This document shows positions 56,555-64,000 of a stretch of DNA of 64,000 nt, in pieces. The stretch covers positions 1,612,001 to 1,676,000 of the forward strand of contig NZ_CP046121.1 in assembly GCF_009707485.1 (NCBI RefSeq), in the 5' to 3' direction. This stretch comes from Nostocoides sp. HKS02. Its GTDB lineage: Bacteria; Actinomycetota; Actinomycetes; Actinomycetales; Dermatophilaceae. The stretch's first letter is position 1. Each line of letters opens with the position of its first letter. Under the pieces are notes generated by a model that did not search any database, was not told where the DNA came from, and saw only the letters and a program-made list of their open reading frames with translations. Both the position numbers and the translations under genes were made by a program.

Positions 56555-57385
56555 TCAGCCGCCGACGCGGTAGCGCGCGAAGGAGGTGGCCTTGGCGCCG
56601 GCCTCCTCGAGCACCTTCGCGACGGACTTCTTGGCGTCCTTGGCGAACGGCTGCTCGAGCAGGACGTTCTCCTTGAAGAAGCCGTTGACGCGGCCCTCGA
56701 CGATCTTGGGCAGGGCAGCCTCGGGCTTGCCCTCCTCCTTCGCCGTGGCTTCGGCAACGCGACGCTCGTTCTCGACCGTCTGGGCGTCCACCTCGTCGCG
56801 GGTCAGCACGGACGGCGCGAAGGCCGCGATGTGCATCGCCACGTCCCGCGCGAGCTGCTCGTCGCCACCTTCGGCGCCGAGGAGCACACCGATCTGCGCG
56901 GGCAGGTCGGGGCTGGTCTTGTGCAGGTAGGACACGACCACGGGCGCCTCGACCCGTGCGACCCGCTTGACCTCGATCTTCTCGCCCATCGTCGCGTTGG
57001 CGTCGTCGAGCAGCTCCTGGACGGTGCGGCCGTCCTCGAGGGTGCTCTTGAGCAGCGAGTCAGCGTCGGCCGCGCCAGTGGCGACGGCCTGGCTGAGCAC
57101 CTGGTCGGCCAGGGCGATGAACTTCTCGCTCTTGGCGACGAAGTCCGTCTCGCACAGGACCTCGACGAGGGTGCCCACGCCACCATCGGCGCGAGCGGCA
57201 ACCAAGCCGTTGGAGGTGGTACGCCCCTCGCGCTTGGTCACGCCCTTGAGGCCCTTGACTCGCAGGATCTCGGTGGCCTTGGCACGGTCGCCGTCGGCCT
57301 CGTCGAGCGCCTTCTTGACGTCGAGCATGCCGGCGCCAGTGGACTCGCGCAGGGCCTTGATGTCAGCGGCGGTGTAGTTCGCCAT
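56555..57385 (-). CDS. tsf: Elongation factor Ts
   Basis: A 276-residue nucleotide-exchange factor for EF-Tu. The UBA-like start is YTAADIKALRESTGAGMLDV, followed by the hallmark ADGGVGTLVEVLCETDFVAK and RDVAMHIAAFAPSVLTRDEV. It lies 32 bases after rpsB, the usual pair. Confidence 0.97.
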   Translation of the reverse strand: MANYTAADIKALRESTGAGMLDVKKALDEADGDRAKATEILRVKGLKGVTKREGRTTSNGLVAARADGGVGTLVEVLCETDFVAKSEKFIALADQVLSQAVATGAADADSLLKSTLEDGRTVQELLDDANATMGEKIEVKRVARVEAPVVVSYLHKTSPDLPAQIGVLLGAEGGDEQLARDVAMHIAAFAPSVLTRDEVDAQTVENERRVAEATAKEEGKPEAALPKIVEGRVNGFFKENVLLEQPFAKDAKKSVAKVLEEAGAKATSFARYRVGG

Positions 57386-57417
57386 AGATGTCTCTCAGCT
57401 CTCTCTGTGGTGCGTGC

Positions 57418-58428
57418 TCAGGCGTTGGCGTCGGCGTCGGCGTCGGTCGCAGCCTCGGCGGGTGCCTCGACAGCAGCCTCGGCAGGTGCCTCGGCGGGTG
57501 CCTCGGCAGCGGCCTCGACGGGAGCCTTGGCCGCCTCGGCGGGGGCCTCGGCGGGGGCCTCGACCGGTGCCTCGACGACGGCCTCGGGGGCGTCGGCGGC
57601 GGCGGTCTCGCCGGCCGCGGGTGCAGCAGCCTCGGCGGTCTGGGCAGCCTCGCCGCCCAGCAGCTCGCGCTCCCACTCGGCGAGCGGCTCGTCGCCGGCG
57701 ACGTTGCCCTCAGCCTCGGCCTGGCCCTTGCCGCCCGAGCTGCGGGCGATGAGGCCCTCGGCCACGGCGTCGGCGATGACGCGGGTCAGCAGGGTGACGG
57801 AGCGGATCGCGTCGTCGTTGCCCGGGATCTTGTAGTCGACCTCGTCGGGGTCGCAGTTGGTGTCGAGGATGGCGATGACCGGCAGGCCGAGCTTGCGCGC
57901 CTCGTCAACGGCGAGGTGCTCCTTCTTGGTGTCCACGATCCACACGGCCGAGGGAACCTTGGCCATGTTGCGGATGCCGCCGAGGGTCTTCTCGAGCTTG
58001 TCGTGCTCCCGCTTGAAGATCAGGAGCTCCTTCTTGGTGTAGCCCGAGCCCGCGACGTTGTCGTAGTCGAGCTCCTCGAGCTCCTTGAGGCGCGTGAGGC
58101 GCTTGGAGATCGTGTTGAAGTTGGTGAGCATGCCACCGAGCCAACGGTGGTTGACGTACGGCATGCCGACGCGGGTCGCCTGCTCGGCGATCGGCTCCTG
58201 CGCCTGCTTCTTGGTGCCGACGAAGAGGATGGAACCGCCGTGCGCGACGGTCTCCTTGACGAACTCGAACGCGTTGTTGATGTACGTCAGCGACTGCTGG
58301 AGGTCGATGATGTAGATGCCATTGCGCTCGGTCATGATGAAGCGCTTCATCTTGGGGTTCCAACGACGGGTCTGGTGCCCGAAGTGGACGCCACTCTCGA
58401 GGAGCTGGCGCATGGTAACGACGGCCAT
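57418..58428 (-). CDS. rpsB: 30S ribosomal protein S2 with long acidic tail
   Basis: A 336-residue S2: [40 protein letters not shown], and [20 protein letters not shown]. The core ends near residue 240. A tail of about 90 residues, rich in Ala, Glu and Pro (units such as [10 protein letters not shown]), follows; such tails are common in actinobacterial S2 and are probably disordered. The tail ends in an Asp/Ala run (DADADANA). Confidence 0.97.
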   Translation of the reverse strand: MAVVTMRQLLESGVHFGHQTRRWNPKMKRFIMTERNGIYIIDLQQSLTYINNAFEFVKETVAHGGSILFVGTKKQAQEPIAEQATRVGMPYVNHRWLGGMLTNFNTISKRLTRLKELEELDYDNVAGSGYTKKELLIFKREHDKLEKTLGGIRNMAKVPSAVWIVDTKKEHLAVDEARKLGLPVIAILDTNCDPDEVDYKIPGNDDAIRSVTLLTRVIADAVAEGLIARSSGGKGQAEAEGNVAGDEPLAEWERELLGGEAAQTAEAAAPAAGETAAADAPEAVVEAPVEAPAEAPAEAAKAPVEAAAEAPAEAPAEAAVEAPAEAATDADADANA

Positions 58429-58459
58429 GCCGTGTCTCCTTGTGCTTGTCAGTTGCGTC

Positions 58460-58519
58460 GGTATGCCGCGTGGGTGCGACCACCTGCCTGGCGCCTGCTA
58501 CGCACCCCACCGGCATACC
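58460..58519 (-). promoter_or_regulatory. Leader hairpin upstream of rpsB
   Basis: GGTATGCCGCGTGGGTGCG at 58460-58478 pairs with CGCACCCCACCGGCATACC at 58501-58519, 17 of 19 positions, around a 22-base loop. Both arms carry the recurrent GTATGCCG motif. It lies 31 bases upstream of the rpsB start codon. It may be an S2 autoregulatory leader or a terminator for upstream read-through. The rest of 58520-58692 shows no gene. Confidence 0.55.
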
Positions 58520-58692
58520 CGCCGGACTGCTGTGGTGCGCCCCGGGTTCGGAGAGATTCCTCGTCACCCGGCGAGAAGACGCGCGAATTAGGTCTCCGCA
58601 CGCACGCGCACGTCGACCGCCGACCATCGTACGTGCTGTGGGGTCGTGCCGCGAAATCCGCGGACGCCCCCGCTGCCCTAGGTTGGTCGGTC

Positions 58693-59060
58693 GTGAGCAG
58701 GGTCAGCCGGATCATCGACGTCGTCGCCCCGCCGCGACTCGGCCGCGGGTTCCGGTGGCTGCTCGCCTCCTCGTGGGTGAGCAACATCGGCGACGGGATC
58801 GCCCTGGCTGCCGGGCCGCTCCTGGTGGCTTCCCAGACCCGCGAGGCCGTGCTCGTGGCGTTGGGTAGGCAGCGTCTACGTCGTGGGCCTATTCCTCGGA
58901 CTCGTGCTCGGTCAGGGCCTGGGTGGCATCATCGCGGAGCAGTGGGGGGCTTACGGCGCCGTTCTGGTTCGCGTTCGTCCGATCCGGCGTCACCCTCGCG
59001 CTGGTGTGGCGCCAGCTCGCACACATCGCCCATGTTGAAGCGGCCCCCGCCCGCCGGTAG
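58693..59060 (+). pseudogene. MFS transporter remnant: both ends kept, middle deleted
   Basis: From GTG 58693 the first 57 or so residues read like an MFS N-terminus (FRWLLASSWVSNIGDGIALA, AGPLLVASQTREAVLVAL). After about 58862 the reading frame changes to GSVYVVGLFLGLVLGQGLGG with IIAEQWG, which belongs near the C-terminus of such carriers. A six-G run (58944-58949) shifts frame again to LTAPFWFAFVRSGVTLALVW and RQLAHIAHVE, ending at TAG 59058. Roughly 250-300 codons of the middle are missing. This is a dead gene. Confidence 0.75.
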
Positions 59061-59079
59061 GCACGCGGCATACCCGGTC

Positions 59080-59123
59080 GTGGGCAGCTTCGTCCGGGCC
59101 ATCACCCGGACGATGCTGCCCAC
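59080..59123. terminator. Long hairpin after the MFS remnant
   Basis: GTGGGCAGCTTCGTCCGGG and CCCGGACGATGCTGCCCAC pair at 18 of 19 positions around a 6-base loop. CGGCATAC copies flank it on both sides. It separates the remnant from the aminotransferase gene. Confidence 0.75.
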
Positions 59124-59156
59124 GGGCTGGCGACCTGACGGCATACGCTCGGCCGC

Positions 59157-60314
59157 ATGGCCCGTCCACCCGGCAAACCCTCGCTCGGACCCTTCGGAAC
59201 GACGATCTTCGCGGAGATGACCGCGCTGGCCACCGAACACGGGGCGGTCAACCTCGGTCAAGGGTTCCCCGACACCGACGGCCCTCGCGAGATGCTCGAC
59301 GCGGCCAAGGCGGCCATCGACGGCGGGCGCAACCAGTACCCGCCCGGCCCCGGGGTGCCCGAGCTCCTCGACGCGATCGCTGCGCACCAGCAACGGTTCT
59401 ACGGCCTGACCGTCGACCCGCGCTCAGAGGTCCTGGTGACCGTGGGCGCGACCGAGGCCATCGCAGCCACGATCCTCGCGCTGTGCGAGCCGGGTGACGA
59501 GGTCGTGACGTTCGAGCCCTACTACGACTCCTACGCCGCGTCGATCGCGCTGGCGGGGGCGGTGCGCCGCACCTCGATCCTGCGGTTCCCCGACTTCGCG
59601 GTCGACGAGGCGTCGCTGCGGGCGGCCTTCTCGCCGCGGACCCGGCTGGTGCTGCTCAACACGCCCCACAACCCGACGGGCAAGGTGTTCAGCCGGGACG
59701 AGCTGGAGCTGGTCTGTGCCCTCGCGCAGGAGTTCGACGCCTGGGTGGTCACCGACGAGGTCTACGAGCACCTCGTGTTCTCGGGAGCCGAGCACGTGCC
59801 GGTCGCCACACTGCCGGGGATGGCGTCGCGGACCCTCTCGATCTCGTCGGCGGGCAAGACGTTCTCGGCCACCGGCTGGAAGGTCGGCTGGGTGAGCGGC
59901 CCCGCAGAGGCTGTCTCGGCGGTACGCGCGGTGAAGCAGTTCCTGACCTTCGTGGGGTCAGGACCCTTTCAGCCGGCCGTGGCCGTGGCACTGGGGCTCG
60001 CCGACGAGGTGTATGCCGGGCTGTCCGCCTCGCTCGAGGCCAAGCGGGACCTGCTCGTGGCGGGGCTGCGGTCGGCGGGGCTCGAGGTGTCCGTGCCGCA
60101 GGGGACGTACTTCGTCATCGCAGACGCGGCGCCCCTGGGCGCGGTCGACGCGCTCGAGTTCTGTCGCGAGCTGCCGGCCAGGCTCGGAGTGGTGGGCGTG
60201 CCGGTGTCGGTCTTCCACGACGACGCTGACGCGGCCAGGACCCTGGTGCGCTTCGCCTTCTGCAAGCGGGACGAGGTGCTCCAGCAGGCGGTGGACCGGC
60301 TCCGGTCCCGATAA
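59157..60314 (+). CDS. Class I/II PLP aminotransferase (DapC/kynurenine aminotransferase-like)
   Basis: A 385-residue fold-type I aminotransferase. NLGQGFPDTDGPREMLDAAK, YPPGPGVPELLDAIAAHQQR, LLNTPHNPTGKVFSRDELEL, VTDEVYEHLVF and SISSAGKTFSATGWKVGWVS (Schiff-base Lys) are all present. In this group the substrate may be N-succinyl-diaminopimelate, methionine or kynurenine; sequence does not decide. Confidence 0.9.
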   Translation: MARPPGKPSLGPFGTTIFAEMTALATEHGAVNLGQGFPDTDGPREMLDAAKAAIDGGRNQYPPGPGVPELLDAIAAHQQRFYGLTVDPRSEVLVTVGATEAIAATILALCEPGDEVVTFEPYYDSYAASIALAGAVRRTSILRFPDFAVDEASLRAAFSPRTRLVLLNTPHNPTGKVFSRDELELVCALAQEFDAWVVTDEVYEHLVFSGAEHVPVATLPGMASRTLSISSAGKTFSATGWKVGWVSGPAEAVSAVRAVKQFLTFVGSGPFQPAVAVALGLADEVYAGLSASLEAKRDLLVAGLRSAGLEVSVPQGTYFVIADAAPLGAVDALEFCRELPARLGVVGVPVSVFHDDADAARTLVRFAFCKRDEVLQQAVDRLRSR

Positions 60315-60424
60315 CCCCCCGCGTTCGGCGAGGGCGCTCCACAGGTTCGGCCTGCGGAATGCCGCGTCCACAGCGCACCCGAGACGCGTCGCTGGGTCTG
60401 GTCGTCCGCCGGCACGGTGGGGCG

Positions 60425-61162
60425 ATGAGCTCGTGGACCACCTTCCTGTCGCCGCTGGCGACGCTGGCCCTGGCGCTCGCCTCGCTGTCGTCGGGGCCGC
60501 TGTCGTTCGGGTCGGCATTGGTGGGGTCGGCATCGTTCGGGTCGGCATCGGTGGGGGCGGCATCGGTGGGGCGATCAGCGTCGGCGTCACCCGCGTCTCA
60601 GCCGCCGGTGCGGCCCACCGGCGCCGTCCCCGTCGGGCGGTGGGCCTGGCCACTGGTCCCCCGGCCCGTGGTCCTGCGCCCGTTCGACCCGCCGGCCAGT
60701 GCCTACGGCTCGGGCCATCGCGGCATCGACCTCGCCGGCCGCGATGGGCAGCAGGTTCGGGCCGTTGCGGCGGGGACCGTCAGCCACGTCGGCGTTCTGG
60801 GCGGTCGGGGCACGGTGACCGTGCTGCACCCATCGGGGGTGCGCTCGACGTACGAGCCCGTTCGGGGATTGGTCACCCGCGGCCAGGTCGTCGCCGCGGG
60901 TGAGGTCATCGGAACCCTCACCACCACGGGCAGCCACTGCGCGCCCGACCCGTGCCTGCACCTCGGGGCGATTCGCGACGAGAGGTATCTCGACCCGTTG
61001 GCGCTTGTTGGCGCCGGGCAGGGTGCGGCTGCTTCCCCTCGGCTGAACCACCCACATGAGGCGGCTTGGGCCTCCGGCCGTGCCGCCAGCCCACCCGTGG
61101 GCCGGGTCGGCCACTCGGCCGACTTCACGCGCGCGGGTGGGCCTGACGGTAGGACTGCTTGA
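60425..61162 (+). CDS. Secreted M23-family peptidase, C-terminus probably frameshifted
   Basis: From ATG 60425: a hydrophobic signal ([20 protein letters not shown]), a repeat region ([20 protein letters not shown]), then an M23 domain with [20 protein letters not shown] (zinc His and Asp), [20 protein letters not shown] and [20 protein letters not shown]. The usual HxH has Cys in place of the first His, which is frequent in this actinobacterial subgroup. As written it runs to 61162 and overlaps xerC by 38 bases. If one base near 61014-61019 is removed, it ends RVRLLPLG at 61046, the usual ending, about 206 residues. It likely trims peptidoglycan. Confidence 0.8.
   Translation: MSSWTTFLSPLATLALALASLSSGPLSFGSALVGSASFGSASVGAASVGRSASASPASQPPVRPTGAVPVGRWAWPLVPRPVVLRPFDPPASAYGSGHRGIDLAGRDGQQVRAVAAGTVSHVGVLGGRGTVTVLHPSGVRSTYEPVRGLVTRGQVVAAGEVIGTLTTTGSHCAPDPCLHLGAIRDERYLDPLALVGAGQGAAASPRLNHPHEAAWASGRAASPPVGRVGHSADFTRAGGPDGRTA
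60509..60568. repeat. 15-bp tandem repeat, 4 copies
   Basis: Four units of the type GGGTCGGCATCGGTG at 60509, 60524, 60539 and 60554, differing by a few bases. They encode pentapeptide repeats just after the signal sequence of the M23 peptidase. Confidence 0.9.
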
Positions 61163-62038
61163 GCCGGTCGACGGACACGTGGGTGTAGATCTGGGTGGTC
61201 GCCAGGCTGGCGTGCCCGAGCAGCTCCTGGACGAGGCGCAGGTCGGCCCCGCCCTCGAGCAGGTGGGTCGCGGCGCTGTGGCGCAACCCGTGGGGGAGAG
61301 ATCAGGCGCGTCGGGGACGTGCGCGATCAGAGCATGCACCGCTGAGCGGATCTGTCGTGCGTCCGCGCGCCGGCCCCGCACGCCGAGCAGGAGGGCCGCC
61401 CCGCTCTGTGGCCCACACAGCCGCGGGCGACCCAGGGCCAACCAGGCCTCGACCGCTTCCCGCGCCGGAATGCCGAAGGGCACGGTGCGCTCCTTGCCTC
61501 CCTTGCCCATCACCCGCAAGACTGCGCCGCCGAGGTCGACATCGTCGATGTCCAGTCCGGTGAGCTCCCCCACCCGGATGCCGCTGGCGTACAGCAGCTC
61601 GAGTGCGGCGCGATCCCGCAGGTGGATCGGGTCCTGGTCGTCGCTGGCGACCCCGGCCAGGTCCAGGAGCGCCTTGGCGTCCGACTGCCGCAGCACGTCG
61701 GGTAGGTGGCCAGTCCGACGCGGTGCGGCCAGGCGCAGCGACGGGTCAACTGCGATCCGACCCGTGCGGGTCGCCCACCCGAGGAAGGTCCTGATGGCGG
61801 CACTGCGCCGCGCGATGGTGGAGCGGGCCGCCCCGCCACGAGACTGCATGGCGAGCCACGCCCGCAGGTCCGGCAGCCGGATCTCGGCGAGCTCGGTGAT
61901 CTGGCTGTCGGACTCGAGGAAGGCACAGAGGCTGCGGACATCGCCGAGGTAGGCCCGAACGGTGTGCTCGGAGCGACCCCGTTCGCTGCGCAGATGACGC
62001 GCGAACGCGTCGACAGCGCTGGCCAGGGACTCGCTCAC
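61125..62038 (-). CDS. xerC: Tyrosine recombinase XerC, with apparent frameshift
   Basis: A tyrosine recombinase, likely for chromosome dimer resolution. From GTG 62038: SAM-like N-domain ([20 protein letters not shown]), catalytic Arg in [17 protein letters not shown], and [14 protein letters not shown]. After a five-G run at 61292-61296 the frame shifts. Adding one base restores [20 protein letters not shown] (HxxR), [20 protein letters not shown] (His and catalytic Tyr) and a stop at 61125, for about 304 residues, the normal length. XerC or XerD cannot be told apart with certainty. Confidence 0.85.
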
Positions 62039-62088
62039 CTCGCCACCGTCGCAAATGCTGGCGGGTGGGACAAGCCGCCACCCCGCTG

Positions 62089-63204
62089 CTACCGCCGCCG
62101 ACCCGCTTTCGACCACTCGTTGGCCACACTGCGGCGGGCGAGTCCGGAGAGCTCGAGCACGCCCAGCGCCGCCCGGACCTCGCCCAGGCTCTGACCACAG
62201 CGCCGGGCGATGTCCTCCACCGGCGCCGGCTTGCGGACCGGCAGCGCCGCGTAGACCCCCCGATGCGCCTCGTCGTGGTCGTCGCCCGACCGAACCGGCC
62301 CGCGCTTCGCCGCGACCACCTCGCCCATCCGGCCGACGAGCTCGACGACCTCGGCGGCATCGGTCACGAGCACGGCCTCCCCGTCACGGATCAGCTGGTG
62401 GCACCCGGCTGACACCGCCGACTCCACCGAGCCCGGGAGCGCACAGACGACCCGGTTGGTCTCGTTGGCAGTGCGTGCGGTGTTCAGCGAGCCCGAGCGC
62501 AGACCGGCCTCGACGACCAGCGTGCCCTGGCTGAGCGTGGCAATCATCCGGTTGCGGGCGATGAACCGCACCGCTGTGGGAGCCGCGCCCGGGGGCACGT
62601 CGGTGACCACCAACCCGTCGCGCCACAGCTGCGCGAACAGGTCGTCATGGCCCCGCGGATACGGCCGGTCGATGCCACCCGCGGTGAACGCGATGGTGCT
62701 GCCCTCGACGCCCAGCGCTCCGCGGTGCGCGGCGCCGTCGATGCCGTAGGCGGCGCCAGACACCACGGCGAAGCCCCGCTCGGCGACGCCTGCCGCGAGG
62801 TCAGCGGCCTGACGCAGGCCGTACTGGGTGGCGGCTCGGGCCCCGACGATCGACACACTGCGCTCGCTCTCAGCGGCGAGGTCGAGGGGCCCGCGCAGCC
62901 AGAGACACAGCGGCGGGTCGATGAGCGAGTCGAAGCCCCGCGGCCACTGCGCATCGCCGGGGACGACGATCCGGGCGCCGAGGTGGCGGGCGATCTCGAG
63001 GTCACGGCTGACATCGAGGGTTTCGACCCGTGGGAGCATCCGCTGCCCGAGCCGGTCATCGAGGTCCACCGCGTGCAACGCATCCTCGGGCCCGAGGGCG
63101 GCGATGAGCTCGAGGGCTTGCCGGTCGCGGGGCTCGACGAGTCGAGCCCACGCGACGCGAGCCGCGCGGTCCCCAGCGGGCACGCTGATCTGAAGCCGGC
63201 TCAT
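62089..63204 (-). CDS. dprA: DNA processing protein DprA
   Basis: A 371-residue protein that loads RecA on incoming single-stranded DNA. Rossmann region: SIVGARAATQYGLRQAADLA, VVSGAAYGIDGAAHRGALGV, GGIDRPYPRGHDDLFAQL, FIARNRMIATLSQGTLVVEA, RSGSLNTARTANETNRVVCA. A winged-helix-like C-terminal domain follows (ARRCGQSLGEVRAALGVLEL). ATG overlaps the comM stop by 4 bases (ATGA). Confidence 0.95.
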   Translation of the reverse strand: MSRLQISVPAGDRAARVAWARLVEPRDRQALELIAALGPEDALHAVDLDDRLGQRMLPRVETLDVSRDLEIARHLGARIVVPGDAQWPRGFDSLIDPPLCLWLRGPLDLAAESERSVSIVGARAATQYGLRQAADLAAGVAERGFAVVSGAAYGIDGAAHRGALGVEGSTIAFTAGGIDRPYPRGHDDLFAQLWRDGLVVTDVPPGAAPTAVRFIARNRMIATLSQGTLVVEAGLRSGSLNTARTANETNRVVCALPGSVESAVSAGCHQLIRDGEAVLVTDAAEVVELVGRMGEVVAAKRGPVRSGDDHDEAHRGVYAALPVRKPAPVEDIARRCGQSLGEVRAALGVLELSGLARRSVANEWSKAGRRR

Positions 63205-64000
63205 GCGGCCACGGCACCGTGCTGGCGCAAGGTCAGAGCCGTGCCGAGGTCGCCCCGGGTCGGGGTCGACCGGCCCGCCAAGTCGGCCACCGTCCAGCCC
63301 ACCCGGAGCACGCGGTCGTAGCCACGCAGGGTGAGGTGGCCGCGGTCGAGCGCAGCGTCGATATCGACGGTCACGGTCCTCGGCAGCCGCCACGGCCCTC
63401 GGCGCAGGCGGGCGCCCGGGACCTGGCTTGTTGAGCGACCATGACGTCTGGCCCCACCGCTGATGCTGAGCCGCGCGGGCCTGGCGAACGCGCTCCGCGA
63501 CGACCGCGCTCGACTCACCGGGCTCACCCGACAGCGACGATCGGGTCACCGCCGGCACGTGCACCTGCAGGTCGACCCGGTCCATGAGCGGGCCAGAGAG
63601 CTTGCCGAGGTAGGCGCGCTTGGCCATCGGCCGGCACACGCACTCGGTGCCCTTGCCGAAGCCGAGCCCGCAGGGGCACGGGTTGGCAGCCATGACCAGC
63701 TGGAACCTGGCCGGGAAGCGCACAGCCGCCCGCGCCCGGGACACCACGACGGTGCCGGACTCCAACGGCTGGCGCAGCGCCTGGAGCGCACCGGTGCGGA
63801 ACTCTGGCGCCTCATCGAGGAACAGCACGCCGTGGTGGGCCTGCGAGATCGCCCCGGGGCGCACGGCCCCGCTGCCACCGCCGATGATCGCGGCCTGCGA
63901 CGCGCTGTGGTGAGGCGCGACGAACGGTGGGACACCACCGATCTCGAGCTCGTCGGCCCGGACTCCCAGCAGCGAACGCACTGCGAGGACGTCGATGGAC
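63201..64000 (-). CDS. ComM/YifB-type AAA ATPase, C-terminal part, with apparent frameshift
   Basis: The gene enters from the right edge; its N-terminus is outside. The visible part has HHSASQAAIIGGGSGAVRPG, SQAHHGVLFLDEAPEFRTGA (Walker B), VMAANPCPCGLGFGKGTECV (Cys-rich loop) and LSGPLMDRVDLQVHVPAVTR. One extra base near 63427-63432 shifts frame; the true end is QVPGARLRRGPWRLPRTVTV and LRGYDRVLRVGWTVADLAGR. ComM-type helicases extend strand exchange after DNA uptake in competent bacteria. It is coupled to dprA. Confidence 0.88.

Noticed and set aside
61125..62038. Mobile-element integrase
   Set aside because: Length, motifs and position beside dprA and the M23 gene fit the housekeeping XerC locus of actinobacteria.

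Overview
The window is a high-GC, densely coded stretch of an actinobacterial chromosome. The gene order rpsB-tsf-pyrH-frr-cdsA-rlmN, and dxr-rseP-ispG-GNAT-proS, is the usual actinobacterial housekeeping order. Codon choice, GTG starts and the protein style suggest a member of the Micrococcales near Intrasporangiaceae (Janibacter, Terrabacter or Phycicoccus type); that family-level placement is inference. No tRNA, rRNA, CRISPR array, insertion sequence or prophage gene was recognised.

Layout. (1) 0-11 kb: a CitA/DcuS-type two-component pair beside a DctA-type dicarboxylate carrier; an LPMTG surface protein; a LytR-CpsA-Psr protein behind a large LuxR regulator; a long thioredoxin-like (DUF255) protein; a Crp/Fnr regulator. 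(2) 11.8-17.8 kb: a His-rich miniprotein, then a four-gene operon with 4-bp overlaps: hybrid histidine kinase, lone receiver, receiver-adenylate cyclase, and a PGM1-type ATP-grasp peptide ligase. (3) 17.9-21.5 kb: a flavin electron-transfer cluster (ApbE, FMN-binding lipid-side protein, ferric-reductase-like membrane reductase) followed by a TSUP exporter. (4) 21.5-30.7 kb: HAD hydrolase, proS, DoxX, GNAT, a secreted GH12-like protein, ispG, rseP, dxr. (5) 30.7-45.5 kb: a stand-alone DnaB-like ATPase and a polyamine module: agmatinase, succinate-semialdehyde dehydrogenase, a saccharopine dehydrogenase-like enzyme, PotABCD importer, aminobutyraldehyde dehydrogenase, an Lrp regulator, a putrescine-type aminotransferase and a PuuB-like FAD oxidase. 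Together these could make putrescine from agmatine or import it, and oxidise it through 4-aminobutanal and GABA towards succinate. (6) 45.6-50.8 kb: miscellaneous enzymes, purU and a secreted copper monooxygenase with all six copper ligands. (7) 50.8-64 kb: rlmN, cdsA, frr, pyrH, tsf, rpsB, then an MFS remnant, an aminotransferase, an M23 peptidase, a XerC-type recombinase, dprA and comM.

Two window-wide observations stand out. The octamer GTATGCCG (reverse complement CGGCATAC) occurs about 50 times by eye count, on both strands, in all reading frames, and as inverted pairs in intergenic hairpins. Seven genes carry an apparent single-base frameshift, several in C or G runs, and most corrected lengths restore normal family sizes; these look like sequencing or assembly errors until proven otherwise, except the MFS remnant, which also lacks its middle.
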